In this document: positions 34,212-43,892 of the stretch, in pieces
How the letters are laid out: each line of letters begins with the position of its first letter
Position numbering within the stretch: the first letter of the stretch is position 1
Assembly (NCBI RefSeq): GCF_030413595.1
Contig: NZ_CP129238.1
Span: 3,348,001-3,412,000, forward strand
Reading direction: 5' to 3'
Length of the DNA: 64,000 nt
From: Planococcus liqunii
GTDB taxonomy: Bacteria; Bacillota; Bacilli; Bacillales_A; Planococcaceae
Made by a program: the position numbers and the translations under genes
The notes under the pieces: generated by a model
What the model was told of the DNA's origin: nothing
What the model saw: only the letters and a program-made list of their open reading frames with translations
Databases searched by the model: none

Positions 34212-35510
34212 TTATGAATTGCTTATTTTTACGGCCGACTGGTACAGTACATCAACCGCTGCGAGCATTGAATCTTCATCAAAATCGAAACGTTCATTAT
34301 GGTGCCCGGCCGCTAAATCGCTGCCGACGATGCAGTAAGTCGCAAGCCCGCCGAGCTCTTTTACGCGTTCCATGTAATAAGTCGCGTCTTCAGAGCCTGC
34401 CGAATCCGTCGACCATTCGACTGTTTTCTTCATCAGCGGCGACTTTTCCGCAGCCCTTGCTAAAGTTTCCACCAATTCTTTGCTGGGCATACTGCTTTTC
34501 GCTTCGCCAACAATCTCCACTTTGACTTCCACTCCGTACATTTTTGCAGCACCTTCTAAAACATTGAGGGCTTGAGAACGGATGTAGTCATTGATTTCCG
34601 ACGTTTCTCCGCGTGTTTCCACTTTCAGTTCCGCTAGAGAGGGAATGATGTTGCGGCCGGTTCCGGCATTCAGAACACCGACATTTACCCGTGATGCGCC
34701 TGCCGAATGCCGCGGGATTCCGTATAAGCCGAGTACCGCTGAGGATGCTGCCATTAACGCATTGCGTCCTTCTTCCGGCTTTCCGCCGGCATGGGCCGCT
34801 GTTCCTTTAAAGGCGATATCCATTTTAGTCGTTGCTAAAAACCCTGAATTCCCGGCTACAAACTCACCGGATGGCACTCCGATGCCCAAGTGCATGGCGA
34901 TAAAGAAATCGACGTCATCTACAACTCCCGCTTCCACCATTGACTTGGCTCCGCGCGTCCCTTCTTCAGCCGGCTGAAAAATCAGTTTAATCGTTCCGGC
35001 TAGCTGTTCTTTATTGTCCATTAGGGTTTTCGCAAATCCAAGACCAATGGAAGTATGGCCATCGTGTCCGCAGGCATGCATCTTAAACTCGTTCAACGAA
35101 GTGAAACCTTTTTCAAACGGAATGTGGCCGGCAGACATTTCTTCCTGGATATCAAGCGCATCCATATCAAAACGGTAAGCAAGAACGGGACCTGGTTTGT
35201 TGGTCTTTAACGTCGCAACAATTCCTGTCATGCCATTTTTGAATTTCGGCAGCCAGTCGATATTGGCACCATTTTGTTCAGCCCACCTGTAATGCGCATC
35301 CAAAATATCTTGTGTCGGCACACCCATGCGCGCTTCTGCTTTCATAACTTCTTCCGCAGTGCTCATGCCATAGCCAAGTGAGTCTAAATATGCTGCGGCA
35401 AGAGAAGCTGTCCGCATTTCCAAGAATCCCGATTCGGCATGTTTGTGCAAATCGCGGCGCCAGCGAATCATCTGATCCTGCAAATTTTCATCCAATAATT
35501 GCTCTGCCAT
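34212..35510 (-). CDS. abgA: M20-family amidohydrolase, AbgA-like (p-aminobenzoyl-glutamate hydrolase subunit A)
   Basis: 432-residue dimetal hydrolase. The N-terminus IRWRRDLHKHAESGFLEMRT, the AYRFDMDALDI segment, metal motif MHACGHDGHTSIGLGFAKTL near 142 and IFQPAEEGTRGAKSMVEAG near 175 identify the AbgA branch (E. coli AbgA is 436 residues). The insertion around 60-110 distinguishes it from simple N-acyl-amino acid hydrolases. It removes glutamate from p-aminobenzoyl-glutamate together with AbgB (15958-17391). It is 29 bp downstream of the transporter abgT gene in one unit. ATG 35510 follows AAAAGAGGAGAAAAG. Confidence 0.9.
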   Translation of the reverse strand: MAEQLLDENLQDQMIRWRRDLHKHAESGFLEMRTASLAAAYLDSLGYGMSTAEEVMKAEARMGVPTQDILDAHYRWAEQNGANIDWLPKFKNGMTGIVATLKTNKPGPVLAYRFDMDALDIQEEMSAGHIPFEKGFTSLNEFKMHACGHDGHTSIGLGFAKTLMDNKEQLAGTIKLIFQPAEEGTRGAKSMVEAGVVDDVDFFIAMHLGIGVPSGEFVAGNSGFLATTKMDIAFKGTAAHAGGKPEEGRNALMAASSAVLGLYGIPRHSAGASRVNVGVLNAGTGRNIIPSLAELKVETRGETSEINDYIRSQALNVLEGAAKMYGVEVKVEIVGEAKSSMPSKELVETLARAAEKSPLMKKTVEWSTDSAGSEDATYYMERVKELGGLATYCIVGSDLAAGHHNERFDFDEDSMLAAVDVLYQSAVKISNS

Positions 35511-35539
35511 CTTTTCTCCTCTTTTCCATTAATGATTGT

Positions 35540-37069
35540 TTATAGATAAGGGGTGATTCCCGGTCCAAACTGAAGTTCCGCAAAGAAGAAGATCAGGAAC
35601 ATAATGATCCAGACGGCCAGGAAAGACAATGTATAGGGAATCATTAAGGAAATCAACGTTCCCATTCCTGCTTTTTTATCGTATTCGCGCATGAAAGAAA
35701 GCACGACAATAAAATAGGGATTTAACGGCGTCACGATATTGGTCGAGGAATCCCCGATCCGATAAGCCATTTGTGTGAATCCCGGATGATAACCGAGCTG
35801 CATAAACAGCGGTATAAACACCGGTGCTTCCAGTGCCCATTTCGCAGAACCGGAAGAAATCAGGAAGTTCAGCATTGCGGTAAAGAGAATGTAGCCGACG
35901 ATCAGGTAGATTCCTGTAAAGTTGATTTGCGTCAATAATTCAGCACCGTTGACCGCTACCCAAGTTCCGATATTGGTCCATGTAAAATAAGCGATAAATT
36001 GCGATGCAGCAAAAATCAGAACGATAAATCCAGACATATCTTTGATAGACTCACTCATAAATCCGACAGCATCTCTTGAACTTTTGATAGCTCCGACGGT
36101 TTTTCCGTAAGCTACGCCGAGTACAATGAAAAGACCGAAAATAATAGGTACGATTCCTGTCAAGAACGGCGAAGGAATCAAGCCGCCTTCTTCATTCCGA
36201 AGCGATGAACCCGGCAGGAAGATAAGCAATGCAAGCACCGCCAGATAAGCCAATGCTGCAAGGCCGGCGTTGCGCAGGCCCTTATTGGCTTTTGGATGCT
36301 CTTCTGCATCCACGTCAATGACCATATCGCCTTCATATTTTCCTAATTTAGGCTCGATGATTTTTTCTGTGATGAGTGCAGCAACTATGGTTAGAACAAA
36401 AACAGAAATCATATTGAAATACCAGTTGTCAGCCGGTGTGACAATAACAGAAGGATCAAGGATTGCAGCAGCTTCCGTTGAAATTCCCGAAAGCAAAGCG
36501 TCTGTTCCAACAATCAGCAAGTTTGCCGTAAACCCGGCGCCGGCACTTGCGAAACCTACTGCAAGACCCGCGAGCGGATGGCGTCCAATTTTATAGAATA
36601 CCATTGCCGCGAGCGGCGGAATCAAAATCTGGGCAGCATCCGATGCGATATTCCCCATGATTCCGACAAAAGCAATGGCGTATGTAACAAGCGCAGGCGG
36701 TGCTTTTAAAATAGTTTTGCGAATGGCAATTTCCAATAATCCGACTTTTTCGGCCAAGCCGATACCTAGCATAATTGCGAGTACCGTTCCAAGCGGTGCA
36801 AAGCCTGTAAAGTTTTCAAGCATGGAAGTTATGATGTATTGCAGCCCGGCCCACGACAGCAAATTTTGGATTGCCAGCGTCTCTCCAGTGCCTGGATGAA
36901 CGACCGAAGCATTGAACATACTGAAAATAAAGGAAGCAATCATAACGGCGACTGCTAAGTACACAAAAATCATAAAGGGATCGGGCAGCTTATTCCCTAA
37001 TTTCTCGACGACGTTCAAAAAGCGTATAAAAAATCCCCGCTTCTCCACGTTCTGTTTTGGCTGTTTCAT
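35540..37069 (-). CDS. abgT: AbgT-family p-aminobenzoyl-glutamate transporter
   Basis: 509-residue inner-membrane protein with about 11-12 hydrophobic segments plus re-entrant loops. AbgT signatures: LPDPFMIFVYLAVAVMIASF near 30, GNIASDAAQILIPPLAAMV near 133, GFTANLLIVGTDALLSGIS near 180 and GDSSTNIVTPLNPYFIVVLS near 450. The family moves p-aminobenzoyl-glutamate; close relatives (MtrF/YdaH) export sulfonamides. Next to AbgA, uptake is the better reading. ATG is preceded by GAGGAGGA. Confidence 0.92.
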   Translation of the reverse strand: MKQPKQNVEKRGFFIRFLNVVEKLGNKLPDPFMIFVYLAVAVMIASFIFSMFNASVVHPGTGETLAIQNLLSWAGLQYIITSMLENFTGFAPLGTVLAIMLGIGLAEKVGLLEIAIRKTILKAPPALVTYAIAFVGIMGNIASDAAQILIPPLAAMVFYKIGRHPLAGLAVGFASAGAGFTANLLIVGTDALLSGISTEAAAILDPSVIVTPADNWYFNMISVFVLTIVAALITEKIIEPKLGKYEGDMVIDVDAEEHPKANKGLRNAGLAALAYLAVLALLIFLPGSSLRNEEGGLIPSPFLTGIVPIIFGLFIVLGVAYGKTVGAIKSSRDAVGFMSESIKDMSGFIVLIFAASQFIAYFTWTNIGTWVAVNGAELLTQINFTGIYLIVGYILFTAMLNFLISSGSAKWALEAPVFIPLFMQLGYHPGFTQMAYRIGDSSTNIVTPLNPYFIVVLSFMREYDKKAGMGTLISLMIPYTLSFLAVWIIMFLIFFFAELQFGPGITPYL

Positions 37070-37186
37070 CTTTCTCCTCCTCTGACTGCATAATTACACT
37101 AATACCTTAATATTATATTCAGAAATACATCGTTTTTTCAAGATATTCCGATAATTTTTAATAAAATGACGTCTTAACGTTCGGAA

Positions 37187-38359
37187 TTAACGTAATTCCT
37201 TCAATTTTTCCAAAGCTTTGACCGTAACTTTTACCATTGTATCGACGCCGATTTCAATTGCATCTTCATTAAAATAAAATTCCGGATCATGGAGCGGTTT
37301 CGGAATTTCTTCTCCTTCTTTGGCACATCCCAGCCAATAAAATGCACCGGGATACTGAGCTAAAAACCGCGAAAAATCTTCTCCTGCCATGGATGGATCT
37401 ACTGTTGGCAATGCTTCTTCACCAAACGAACCAACTGCAGTATCCCGGACTAACTCTGCCCATTCCGGTGTATTGACGGTGGCATCATAGCCTTCAATAT
37501 AGTCGTAAGCAATTTTGACTTCGTATGCAATTTCAAATCCTTTGACCAGATTTTCAATTCTCCGTTTAATGGTCGACTTTGCTTGTTTACTGTAAGTCCG
37601 AACCGTTCCAGTCAGTTCTACATGGTCGGCAATTACGTTGTAGCGGTATCCGCCATTAATCGTGCCAATCGTAATAACAGCTGACTCCAATGGGTTCATG
37701 TTGCGGCTGACAATCGACTGAAGCGAAGAAATAAATTCCGCAGTGACGACAATCGCATCTTTTCCTTGATGCGGCATACTGGCATGCCCTGCTGCGCCGG
37801 TAATTGTAAACGATAGCCTATCGGATGCCGCCATCATCTCTTTATCGCGAACCCCGATTTTCCCTACTGGCAAGTCGGGCCATACATGCTGCCCAAAAAT
37901 GACATCCGGTTTGTATTCATCAAAAACACCGTCTTCCATCATCGGCCTTGCGCCGCCGATTGGCGTGGATTCTTCATTCGGCTGGAACACAAGAAGGACA
38001 CGCCCCGGCAATTGATCCTTCATTTCCTGCAGCTTGAATCCTGTACCAAGCAGCATGGATGTATGCGCATCGTGTCCGCACGCATGCATTTTTCCTGCAA
38101 CTGTCGATTTGAATTCGACATTCGTTTTTTCGATAATCGGAAGCGCGTCAATATCTGCACGCAAAGCGACAGTCCCTCCGCTTCCACTTCCCTCAATTAT
38201 TCCAAGGACGCCTGTTTTGGCAAAGCCTGTTTTGAAAGGAATGCCGGCTTTCTCCAATTCGGCCTGAATGCGTTTAGAAGTTTCCCATTCCTCGCCGCCA
38301 AGTTCCGGATTCCGGTGCAAATCTCTCCGAATCTCTTTCACACGTTCAGTAATCGTCAT
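37187..38359 (-). CDS. M20-family amidohydrolase (N-acyl-amino acid / hippurate hydrolase type)
   Basis: 390-residue cytoplasmic dimetal aminoacylase. Motifs: LHRNPELGGEEWETSKRIQ, LRADIDALPI near 68, metal site MHACGHDAHTSMLLGTG near 90-106, FQPNEESTPIGGARPMMEDG with the catalytic Glu near 128, and the DPSMAGEDFSRF C-terminal motif near 338 with the last ligand. Substrate unknown: N-acyl amino acids, hippurate or, by context, amide conjugates taken up by AbgT. It lies 117 bp upstream of abgT on the same strand, with enough room for a separate promoter, although I did not find a clear one. Confidence 0.87.
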   Translation of the reverse strand: MTITERVKEIRRDLHRNPELGGEEWETSKRIQAELEKAGIPFKTGFAKTGVLGIIEGSGSGGTVALRADIDALPIIEKTNVEFKSTVAGKMHACGHDAHTSMLLGTGFKLQEMKDQLPGRVLLVFQPNEESTPIGGARPMMEDGVFDEYKPDVIFGQHVWPDLPVGKIGVRDKEMMAASDRLSFTITGAAGHASMPHQGKDAIVVTAEFISSLQSIVSRNMNPLESAVITIGTINGGYRYNVIADHVELTGTVRTYSKQAKSTIKRRIENLVKGFEIAYEVKIAYDYIEGYDATVNTPEWAELVRDTAVGSFGEEALPTVDPSMAGEDFSRFLAQYPGAFYWLGCAKEGEEIPKPLHDPEFYFNEDAIEIGVDTMVKVTVKALEKLKELR

Positions 38360-38594
38360 CTGTATTCATCCCTTCTATGTATCAACTCTTCTTTTCGAGC
38401 TTAGCATAAAATAAAAAGCGGATGTAGAATTAATGAAATAAAGAGAATTTTTTGATACTATAGTATGATAATTAAATTCATCGTAAATTGGTTTGTGTAA
38501 AAGTTTATTATCCTTCCTTGAAGCTATATCCAAGCTGAGGATTCCTCCAACTTCTTCTTCCTTGCCTATATCCAGCCGGTAAATTGCAAAACAA

Positions 38595-38628
38595 AAAAAC
38601 GTCCATCAATTTCTTGATGGACGTTTTT
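38595..38628 (-). terminator. Terminator of the Ter module
   Basis: AAAAACGTCCATCAA (38595-38609) pairs perfectly over 15 bp with TTGATGGACGTTTTT (38614-38628) around TTTC. It is 11 bp past the stop of the last gene. The 235 bp between this and the M20 gene (38360-38594) shows nothing recognisable beyond A/T-rich upstream sequence. Confidence 0.88.
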
Positions 38629-38639
38629 GCATTCATTTA

Positions 38640-39218
38640 TCAGCTCAAACCAAAGTCGCTGACAAGGGCTGCCAGGCCGCCTTGGTAGCCGCTTCCGATG
38701 GCGTTGAATTTCCATTGGCCTACATGGCGGTATAATTCGCCGACGACAAGCGCAGTTTCAATCGAAAAATCTTCGCCTAAATCGTAGCGCAGAATTTCTT
38801 CGTTGGTGCTTTCGTTCAATACACGGATAAAGGCATTGGATACCTGGCCGAAGTTTTGGCCGCGGCTTTCGCCTTCGTGGATCGTTACCGTGAAGACCAC
38901 TTTATGGACATCTGCAGGAACATTCGGCAAATCAACCAGCACTTGCTCGTCGTCTCCATCGCCTTCGCCGGTCAAGTTATCTCCAGCATGCACAACGGAA
39001 CCGTTGCCGCCTGACAGGTTGTTGTAGAAGATGAAATCTTCCGGACTGCGGGATTTTCCGTTTTCCGCAACTAAGAATACAGATGCATCCAAGTCGAAAT
39101 CTCCGCCTCCGCTGTATTTGTTCGTATCCCAGCCAAGGCCGACAAGCACTTTTGTCAATCCCGGATTGGTTTTTGTTAAATCGATTTTCTGGCCTTTTGT
39201 TAAGTTAATTGTAGACAT
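38640..39218 (-). CDS. TerD-family stress protein (third copy in the module)
   Basis: 192-residue calcium-binding beta-sandwich protein of the TerD/CABP1 family. Starts [20 protein letters not shown], then [19 protein letters not shown] with the first Ca2+ acidic pair, [20 protein letters not shown] with the second acidic cluster, and the diagnostic [20 protein letters not shown] near the end. TerD proteins confer tolerance to tellurite and oxidative or phage stress and associate with TerC at the membrane; no TerC is in this window. Last gene of the module, directly after telA (20 bp). About 80% of visible positions agree with the copy at 46448-47026. Confidence 0.94.
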   Translation of the reverse strand: MSTINLTKGQKIDLTKTNPGLTKVLVGLGWDTNKYSGGGDFDLDASVFLVAENGKSRSPEDFIFYNNLSGGNGSVVHAGDNLTGEGDGDDEQVLVDLPNVPADVHKVVFTVTIHEGESRGQNFGQVSNAFIRVLNESTNEEILRYDLGEDFSIETALVVGELYRHVGQWKFNAIGSGYQGGLAALVSDFGLS

Positions 39219-39238
39219 ATACTGATTTCCTCCTCCGA

Positions 39239-40321
39239 TTAATTCGCTTTTCGTTGGGTGTCTTCGTATTTCTTCTGCAATTCCTCAATGCGCAAACGCC
39301 CTTGCTCACGCATCTTGCGGTTTTCCGCTTCGATTTCACGTGTGTCGTTCATGCCTTGCATAATCGTTTCCCAAGTCTGTTCAATGGTTTCGATCTTGAT
39401 GCTAGGTTGTCCGGACATGCGGGCAATATCCACGCTTTGGCGCGAAATATCATTTGCGTTATTCAGCAGCATTTCATTGGTGCGGCGGTCCAGTTCATTC
39501 ATGCCTTCTGCCACCAAGTTTTGGCGTTTGGCCGCAATGGCATTAATCAAGCCGGTCTTAAAGATTGGAATCGTTGTGACAAACGCAGAATTGATCTTTC
39601 CGATCAGCTTCGTGTTCCCGCGCTGCAGCATACGGATTTGCGGAGCCGACTGGTAGGAAACCTGCTTCGCCATTTCCAAATCATAGACGCGCTGTTCCAA
39701 CAATTCGATGGCGTTTTGCAGGGAATTCAATTCCATCAAAGCCATCTGGTTGCCGGATTCCGCCCGTTTGCGCACTTCCGGCTCCTGGGCTTTCAGTTCC
39801 TGCACTTTGATGTCTCCAGCGGCGATGTACTTTTCCAGTTCCATAAAATAATTGAAGTTCTGGTCGTACAGCTCTTCCAAAGTCGATGTCGACTTTTTCA
39901 TTTCAGTTTCGTATTTTGTAATTTCGACGTAGACTTTGTCGATTTCCGTACCCATTGTCTGATACTTATTGAACAATTGTTCAATCACTTTATTGCCTTT
40001 ATTAAAGATTTTGTTGAGGAAGCCTTTCTTTTCAACAAAATCTTTTTTATCGAATTTGTCCATGATTTTGCCGAGCTGCTTTAAAAGTTCACTTGATTCT
40101 TCCATGCTGTTGGCCTGGACCGAATTCAAGACTTTGCCGGTGAAAGCGGAGATTTCATTTGCGGGTTCACGCCCGAATTCCAGCAATTCAATCTGGTTTT
40201 TGGGGTTTATTTTTGAAGCCAGTGCCAGCACTTCAGGGTCTTTTTTCAACTGGACTTTCAAGTTGTTTTCATCTTGCATGACCAGCTCTTGCTGCTCGAT
40301 TTGATTTGGCAATGTGCTCAT
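39239..40321 (-). CDS. telA: Toxic anion resistance protein TelA (YceH-like)
   Basis: 360-residue soluble, strongly helical protein of the TelA/KlaA family. Coiled-coil-rich segments occur at about 95-215 and 310-355. Family landmarks: [40 protein letters not shown] near 95, and [20 protein letters not shown] near 223. Length matches B. subtilis YceH (about 363). TelA proteins give resistance to tellurite, antimicrobial peptides and some antibiotics by an unclear envelope mechanism. ATG follows CAGGGAGGG. Located between yceG and terD, the same order as in the yce operon of B. subtilis in reverse. Confidence 0.92.
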   Translation of the reverse strand: MSTLPNQIEQQELVMQDENNLKVQLKKDPEVLALASKINPKNQIELLEFGREPANEISAFTGKVLNSVQANSMEESSELLKQLGKIMDKFDKKDFVEKKGFLNKIFNKGNKVIEQLFNKYQTMGTEIDKVYVEITKYETEMKKSTSTLEELYDQNFNYFMELEKYIAAGDIKVQELKAQEPEVRKRAESGNQMALMELNSLQNAIELLEQRVYDLEMAKQVSYQSAPQIRMLQRGNTKLIGKINSAFVTTIPIFKTGLINAIAAKRQNLVAEGMNELDRRTNEMLLNNANDISRQSVDIARMSGQPSIKIETIEQTWETIMQGMNDTREIEAENRKMREQGRLRIEELQKKYEDTQRKAN

Positions 40322-40342
40322 TGGTATCCCTCCCTGTAATGG

Positions 40343-41956
40343 TTAAAGCCATTTTCTGAATAACTTTTTGACCACTGACGGTTCGCGGTATGGCTCGTTG
40401 TAGCTGCGGTCATCCAGCCAGTGCGTATCGATTGATTCGGCATCGATCCAACGTTCAATGTCCTGATGCCCTTGCGGATTGATAATGATGACATCGAGTC
40501 CGAATGTATGAATGAGTGCAATGGCATTAGCATCCGCACGGCTCAATTCGCCGTCTTTTTCTTCATTGTAAAACAGCAAAGTCGGGACAAACTGCGGGTA
40601 ATCGAACTGCTGGATCAGCTGAATAACAGCGTCCGGCATCGACATTGACTGGGAAAATTGATAAAGCTGGAGATCTTCAAACGATTCGCCGTTTTGCGGA
40701 GTGAGCATCGGCTTTTCAACAAGCCGTGCAATCGCTTCGCAAAGGGCCGTTTGCAGGCCGTCCGGCAAGCGACCGTATTTCCACCAGTTGGCCGTTTTCA
40801 TCTTCTCGGGATCCAACCGTCCATTTTTTCCGAGCGCCGCCCGGTAATGGAACTGCTGGTTCCCTTTGCGTTCTTCGATAAACGGAAAGCTCCGGACCAA
40901 TAGCGTGTCCTCGCGTTCGGTCAACCCATGGATATTGTCCCAGAAGCGCTTCCGGTCTTTTTCAATGCCCATGATTTTGGCAAACACCACCGGGATGTTG
41001 ACGCTTCCGCGTTCCACGCCAAATGATGGGCGGACCATTGCCCGTTCTTTTGCAAGCATAAATGCTTCATCAATGGTCGTTTTCAGCCGGATGGATTTGG
41101 TTAAATAGGATTTAAACTGATAAGGCTTATAGAGGCCGGAATCGTCATGGTGCAGCAAGCGGTCCACTTCCTGTGTCGCCCGGTATGCGACCGTTCCGAC
41201 CCGCTCCGGCTTTTCTTCCGGAAACGGCAGAACCGCATCCCCTGTCACCTGGAAACTGTGGGTCGGTAAATCTTTTTCTTCCAATACCGTTTCGAGCCAA
41301 TGCTTTCCGGTCGGATCGAAAACGATGACATGAAAACCGAAAGCCGCAGAAAATTTAAGGAACCATTTTTCGCTTTCTGTCGTATCGCCGTACCAAAGGA
41401 AAGCAGGCAGCCCTTTTTCCAGGTCCAGCTTTTCCAGCTCCGGCTCGATGTGGTTGAACGTCCATTTGACCAAGTCTGTTGCAACCCGCCGGAACGAAGA
41501 ATGGGTCGTGCTTCCGCCGGATTGCGTTTGGAAAGCTTTCAATATATCAATCATGACCAGGCGAATCCGCCGATTCAGCCCTGCGTCTTTCAATCTTGGC
41601 AGCAAGCCTTTGCCATCAAGAAAAGCTACAATTCGGTTTGGCGACAGCCCTCGCTCTTTCGTATTCATTTCAAACAAATCCTGCAGGCTGCGCAAACGTT
41701 CAGCCGCAATCTGCTTGTTCAAGCGCCCGGATAGCCGTACGAGGCGCCCCTTTGACTCTTCCATCAGATCATAAATTGAAGCAAAATAATCGTCGGCATC
41801 GAGCGGCATTCCGACAAATTGGCCGAGCAGCTGCGGATAAGTGATGGCATCTTCTTCAACTTTCGTTTCCGGATGATTGACAATCGGCTTCGTCAGCCAG
41901 TCGCCCAATTTTTCCGGATCCCACGTTCTCACGCGGACCGGATGCAGTTGAACCAT
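40343..41956 (-). CDS. yceG: YceG-family component of the Ter biosynthetic module
   Basis: 537-residue soluble protein equal in length to B. subtilis YceG. No catalytic motif of a well-known family is evident; residues 1-60 include LTKPIVNHPETKVEEDAITY, and two internal halves of similar layout end in IVFDPTGKHWLETVLEE and VIIINPQGHQDIERWIDAE (near 221 and 495), which look like duplicated Rossmann-type endings. That internal repeat is my observation. The family is annotated as a putative component of a tellurite-linked biosynthetic module. It lies 12 bp from the HAD gene and 21 bp from telA. ATG follows AAGGAGGA. Confidence 0.85.
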   Translation of the reverse strand: MVQLHPVRVRTWDPEKLGDWLTKPIVNHPETKVEEDAITYPQLLGQFVGMPLDADDYFASIYDLMEESKGRLVRLSGRLNKQIAAERLRSLQDLFEMNTKERGLSPNRIVAFLDGKGLLPRLKDAGLNRRIRLVMIDILKAFQTQSGGSTTHSSFRRVATDLVKWTFNHIEPELEKLDLEKGLPAFLWYGDTTESEKWFLKFSAAFGFHVIVFDPTGKHWLETVLEEKDLPTHSFQVTGDAVLPFPEEKPERVGTVAYRATQEVDRLLHHDDSGLYKPYQFKSYLTKSIRLKTTIDEAFMLAKERAMVRPSFGVERGSVNIPVVFAKIMGIEKDRKRFWDNIHGLTEREDTLLVRSFPFIEERKGNQQFHYRAALGKNGRLDPEKMKTANWWKYGRLPDGLQTALCEAIARLVEKPMLTPQNGESFEDLQLYQFSQSMSMPDAVIQLIQQFDYPQFVPTLLFYNEEKDGELSRADANAIALIHTFGLDVIIINPQGHQDIERWIDAESIDTHWLDDRSYNEPYREPSVVKKLFRKWL

Positions 41957-41968
41957 GGGATTTCCTCC

Positions 41969-42781
41969 TTATTCAAACTTCCGGGAAATACTCATCACTT
42001 TCTCCAAGATTTCTTCCCCGGCTTTGATTCCTTTTTCCTCGGTAATTTCAATATGTTCAGAGACAGCACCGCTCTGGACCGCTTCTCCGTGGGCAGGCAG
42101 CAAGCCCAGATCTGCATTTTCAAGCAGGCACATATCCAAAAGCGAATCCCCTGCTGCCACTACATAAGCCGCATCGATGCGCTTTTTAACGTATTCCATT
42201 GCCGCCGCTTTCGTAATGCTTTCCGGCATAAAATACAGCTTTCGGCCCTGGAGCGACAGCGACCAGCCGATTTCACGGAATGTCCTTTGGTAAAATTCCA
42301 TTTGGTCTTCCGGGAAACGTTCCCGGTCCAAAATCATATAAACAAACCAGTCATCCGCTTCCCGCACGCTCACTACCCAGTCTTCTGTAAAATATCGCTC
42401 AATTTCCGGCTTCAGCTCCTGAATGATCGTTTTCCGGCTGACACAACGCTTACGGATATCGTCCGACCATTCTTTTATGGGTTTTCCGTTTTCCAGGATG
42501 ACGGCTCCGTTTGCAACAATTGCAAAACGCGGGCGTTCACTTCCGCTATAGATGCCCGTCACCCGCTCATACTGTGCCTGGGTTCTGGTGGTTACCGGCA
42601 AAAAGCAGACGGAAGAATCAAGGTTCCACAGCGCCGACTGGCTTTTTGCCGTCATAAACGAATGCGGTTTCCCGTCTATCCGCTCCGCTTCTCTCAGTTC
42701 CTCTTCCGAAACGCCAGAACCCATAGTGCGGCGTGAATAAATCAAAGTCTGGTCCAAATCGCTGGCAAATAAAATCGTCAT
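41969..42781 (-). CDS. HAD-family hydrolase of the Ter biosynthetic module
   Basis: 270-residue Cof/sucrose-phosphatase-like HAD phosphatase. Motif I ILFASDLDQTLIYSRR with nucleophile Asp8, motif II VTTRTQAQYERV near 60, motif III Lys near 200 (ITKAAAMEYVKKRI) and motif IV VVAAGDSLLDMCLLENADL near 213. A C2-type cap lies between motifs II and III. Its substrate is unknown; in Ter systems it is thought to dephosphorylate a nucleoside-like product of the neighbouring phosphoribosyltransferase-like proteins. Start overlaps the stop of the StiP-like gene by 4 bp (ATGA). Confidence 0.86.
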   Translation of the reverse strand: MTILFASDLDQTLIYSRRTMGSGVSEEELREAERIDGKPHSFMTAKSQSALWNLDSSVCFLPVTTRTQAQYERVTGIYSGSERPRFAIVANGAVILENGKPIKEWSDDIRKRCVSRKTIIQELKPEIERYFTEDWVVSVREADDWFVYMILDRERFPEDQMEFYQRTFREIGWSLSLQGRKLYFMPESITKAAAMEYVKKRIDAAYVVAAGDSLLDMCLLENADLGLLPAHGEAVQSGAVSEHIEITEEKGIKAGEEILEKVMSISRKFE

Positions 42782-43887
42782 ATCTCTTTCCCCGAACGGA
42801 TCAGCCCGATTGCCCGGTAAAATAACTCCGGCACCACTTCAACCGGCACGTCCTTTTCCTTTGCCAAAACCAGTAAGTGCTGAACATCCGAATGTGCCGG
42901 ATCTTGGACAAGCACTTTCCACGGACTGCGCCGAAGCAGAACACGCGTCGTTTCCCCAACGCCTGGTTTGATTAACGTATAGTCTCTTTCATTATACATC
43001 TTTTGACCTATTTCTTCTACTTCTTTCATGCCTTCCCAAGTACGTTCAGCTGTAACCGGATTCGCTGCAACTGCATCTTCTACCGCTTTTAACGTTTCCG
43101 AAAAGCTGGCTGTAACCCGGTCGACAAAATCATTCGACAAGTCCTCTTCCAGCAAGTCGCTGTAGAATTTGGCGCCGTGGAAATCTTCTTCGTTGATAAA
43201 CTGGTCGTTCAAGATGGTCCGGCTAATCAGGCCTGAGACCGTAGCATTCAAACAGGCACTCGGAATGAGAAAATCTTCGCGTGTACCAAATAGTACCGCA
43301 CACGCTCCAGGATCTGCGAGCACTGCCATATCATCGTATAGTTTCAAGCCCTTTTGTTCATTCAGCAAACGGACCGAGCGGGTCAGCTCTTTTTGGATGG
43401 CCCCTTTTCCGGTCCAGCCGTCAACAAACTGGATGCGGCTTTCGGGATGCCGGCTCCGGATGGCTTCCATCGCATTTTCATCAATTCCTTTTCCACGCAA
43501 AATCGACACACTGTAATGCGGCCAGTCCACATTGAGCACTTGCCGGGCGTAGCGTCGGACCAAGATGCCGATCGGGCTTCCCGCTCTCGCCAAAGAAACG
43601 AGCACAATGTCCTCCGTTTTGGCATTCAATGCAATGCGGCGCGTCAAAAGCCCGATTAAAAAGCCTAAGCGCTGCTTCGTCGCCTCCACTGTTTCGTGGT
43701 ACAGTTTTGTATATTCTGCAGAAGGACGGTATTCCATCGGCAGGCGTTCTGCGTAATGGCCTCCCGCCCGTACTGCATTTTCACGTTCCTCGAGCGTACT
43801 TTCCCCAAAAACTTCCGAGACATCTTTCAACAAAAATGTGATGTCTTCTTTCGGATAACTTGTTTTCACCAATCCGGTCGCAATCAT
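42778..43887 (-). CDS. StiP-domain protein with C-terminal Pelota-like RNA-binding domain
   Basis: 369-residue protein starting MIATGLVKTSYPKEDITFLL, the usual beginning of the StiP/phosphoribosyltransferase-like family. Conserved segments: VLVSLARAGSPIGILVRRYA near 115, HYSVSILRGKGIDENA and QFVDGWTGKGAIQKELTRSV near 174, the last resembling a PRPP loop. The C-terminal 80 residues (GETTRVLLRRSPWKVLVQDP onward) match the Pelota/L7Ae-type RNA-binding fold. The ATG at 43887 lies 5 bp after the upstream stop codon and gives the family length; an earlier ATG at 43929 would overlap by 37 bp. Role in making a modified nucleoside or RNA-linked metabolite is inferred. Confidence 0.82.
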   Translation of the reverse strand: MIATGLVKTSYPKEDITFLLKDVSEVFGESTLEERENAVRAGGHYAERLPMEYRPSAEYTKLYHETVEATKQRLGFLIGLLTRRIALNAKTEDIVLVSLARAGSPIGILVRRYARQVLNVDWPHYSVSILRGKGIDENAMEAIRSRHPESRIQFVDGWTGKGAIQKELTRSVRLLNEQKGLKLYDDMAVLADPGACAVLFGTREDFLIPSACLNATVSGLISRTILNDQFINEEDFHGAKFYSDLLEEDLSNDFVDRVTASFSETLKAVEDAVAANPVTAERTWEGMKEVEEIGQKMYNERDYTLIKPGVGETTRVLLRRSPWKVLVQDPAHSDVQHLLVLAKEKDVPVEVVPELFYRAIGLIRSGKEI

Positions 43888-43892
43888 CAGGC

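Noticed and set aside
39254..40084. A 276-codon plus-strand frame opposite telA
   Set aside because: Composition (very rich in Phe, His, Gln) is that of an antisense shadow, and telA on the other strand is fully supported.
41819..42736. A 305-codon plus-strand frame opposite the module's HAD gene
   Set aside because: Antisense to a gene with all HAD motifs; no start signal or recognisable domain.
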